A stretch of DNA of 58,112 nt, taken from the NCBI RefSeq assembly GCF_001037465.1, contig NZ_LFCV01000056.1, forward strand, positions 1-58,112, in the 5' to 3' direction. Source of the stretch: Xenorhabdus khoisanae. GTDB lineage: Bacteria > Pseudomonadota > Gammaproteobacteria > Enterobacterales > Enterobacteriaceae. A program made the position numbers and the translations under genes. This document shows, piece after piece, positions 57,874 through 58,112 of this stretch (position 1 is the stretch's first letter; each line of letters opens with the position of its first letter). The notes under the pieces were generated by a model. That model was not told where the DNA came from and searched no databases. It worked only from the letters and a program-made list of their open reading frames with translations.

Positions 57874-58112
57874 TGAATAGTGTCATATTTATAATTTCTA
57901 TACGCGATATTTTCATCTTGATACTACGAGATATTCTTCTCATTTCTTTGTGGTAGCGCACAAATTTAAAGATAATTATTAACTTATCATTAATATTCTA
58001 ATAACTATGTTTTATATCTATATAAAATAGATTGATTTGGCATATGTTGCAGAGTGTTTTTTGCGCATAGATTGAAAATCAAGAAATTTATTTCAATGAG
58101 TTATTGTAGGTG

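Overview
The window comes from an enterobacterial chromosome and most likely from Photorhabdus, with Xenorhabdus as the alternative. The ends hold conserved gammaproteobacterial housekeeping genes: a ydgI-type antiporter, ydgH, pntA and pntB on the left; uspE, fnr and a DmsC-like membrane protein on the right. FNR and UspE are close to the E. coli proteins as I remember them. Between pntB and uspE lie about 48 kb of accessory genes of the kind found in these insect pathogens: a giant nonribosomal peptide synthetase (NRPS), a three-gene Tc insecticidal toxin locus, insertion-sequence debris, a tyrosine recombinase and a small amidinotransferase gene set. No tRNA, rRNA or CRISPR array was recognised.

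Left core (1-6600): ydgI (minus, TTG start) and ydgH (minus, secreted), divergent from the pntAB transhydrogenase operon, which ends in a strong terminator. Peptide block (6650-28243): an MFS exporter is divergent from one 19,977-bp gene for a 6658-residue NRPS with six modules and a thioesterase. The modules read C-A-T, E/C-A-T, C-A-T, E/C-A-T, C-A-T, E/C-A-T-TE. My hand-read specificity codes give Ser, a basic residue (Lys-like), X, Phe-like, X and Gln. Dual E/C domains make residues 1, 3 and 5 D-configured. X is the same unassigned code twice, on a recently duplicated segment. An Arg:Gly/Lys-type amidinotransferase about 23 kb downstream could supply homoarginine, which suggests that X is D-homoarginine. 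From memory, the Photorhabdus cyclic peptide photoditritide contains two D-homoarginines, so this synthetase may be that one or a relative.

Unassigned operon (28561-31351): a methyltransferase, a BioF2/FemAB-like acyltransferase, a NIPSNAP-like small protein and a PPOX-like flavin-binding protein are tightly packed. They are followed by a 15-codon ORF that overlaps the last stop codon.

Toxin block (31433-48990): two copies of a ~245-bp direct repeat bracket a dead IS5-family element, then TcA, TcB and TcC genes, then an inverted scrap of another tcdA gene. The TcC protein carries a glycine-zipper-rich C-terminal payload that I cannot assign. A complete tyrosine recombinase with a TTG start and an upstream 25-codon ORF follows directly.

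Right accessory block (50542-54673): four co-directional genes encode an EamA-type transporter, an amidinotransferase, a membrane desaturase-like di-iron protein and a 2-oxoglutarate/Fe(II) oxygenase. They look like a small guanidino-amino-acid pathway. An (ATCT)n microsatellite separates them from uspE and fnr.
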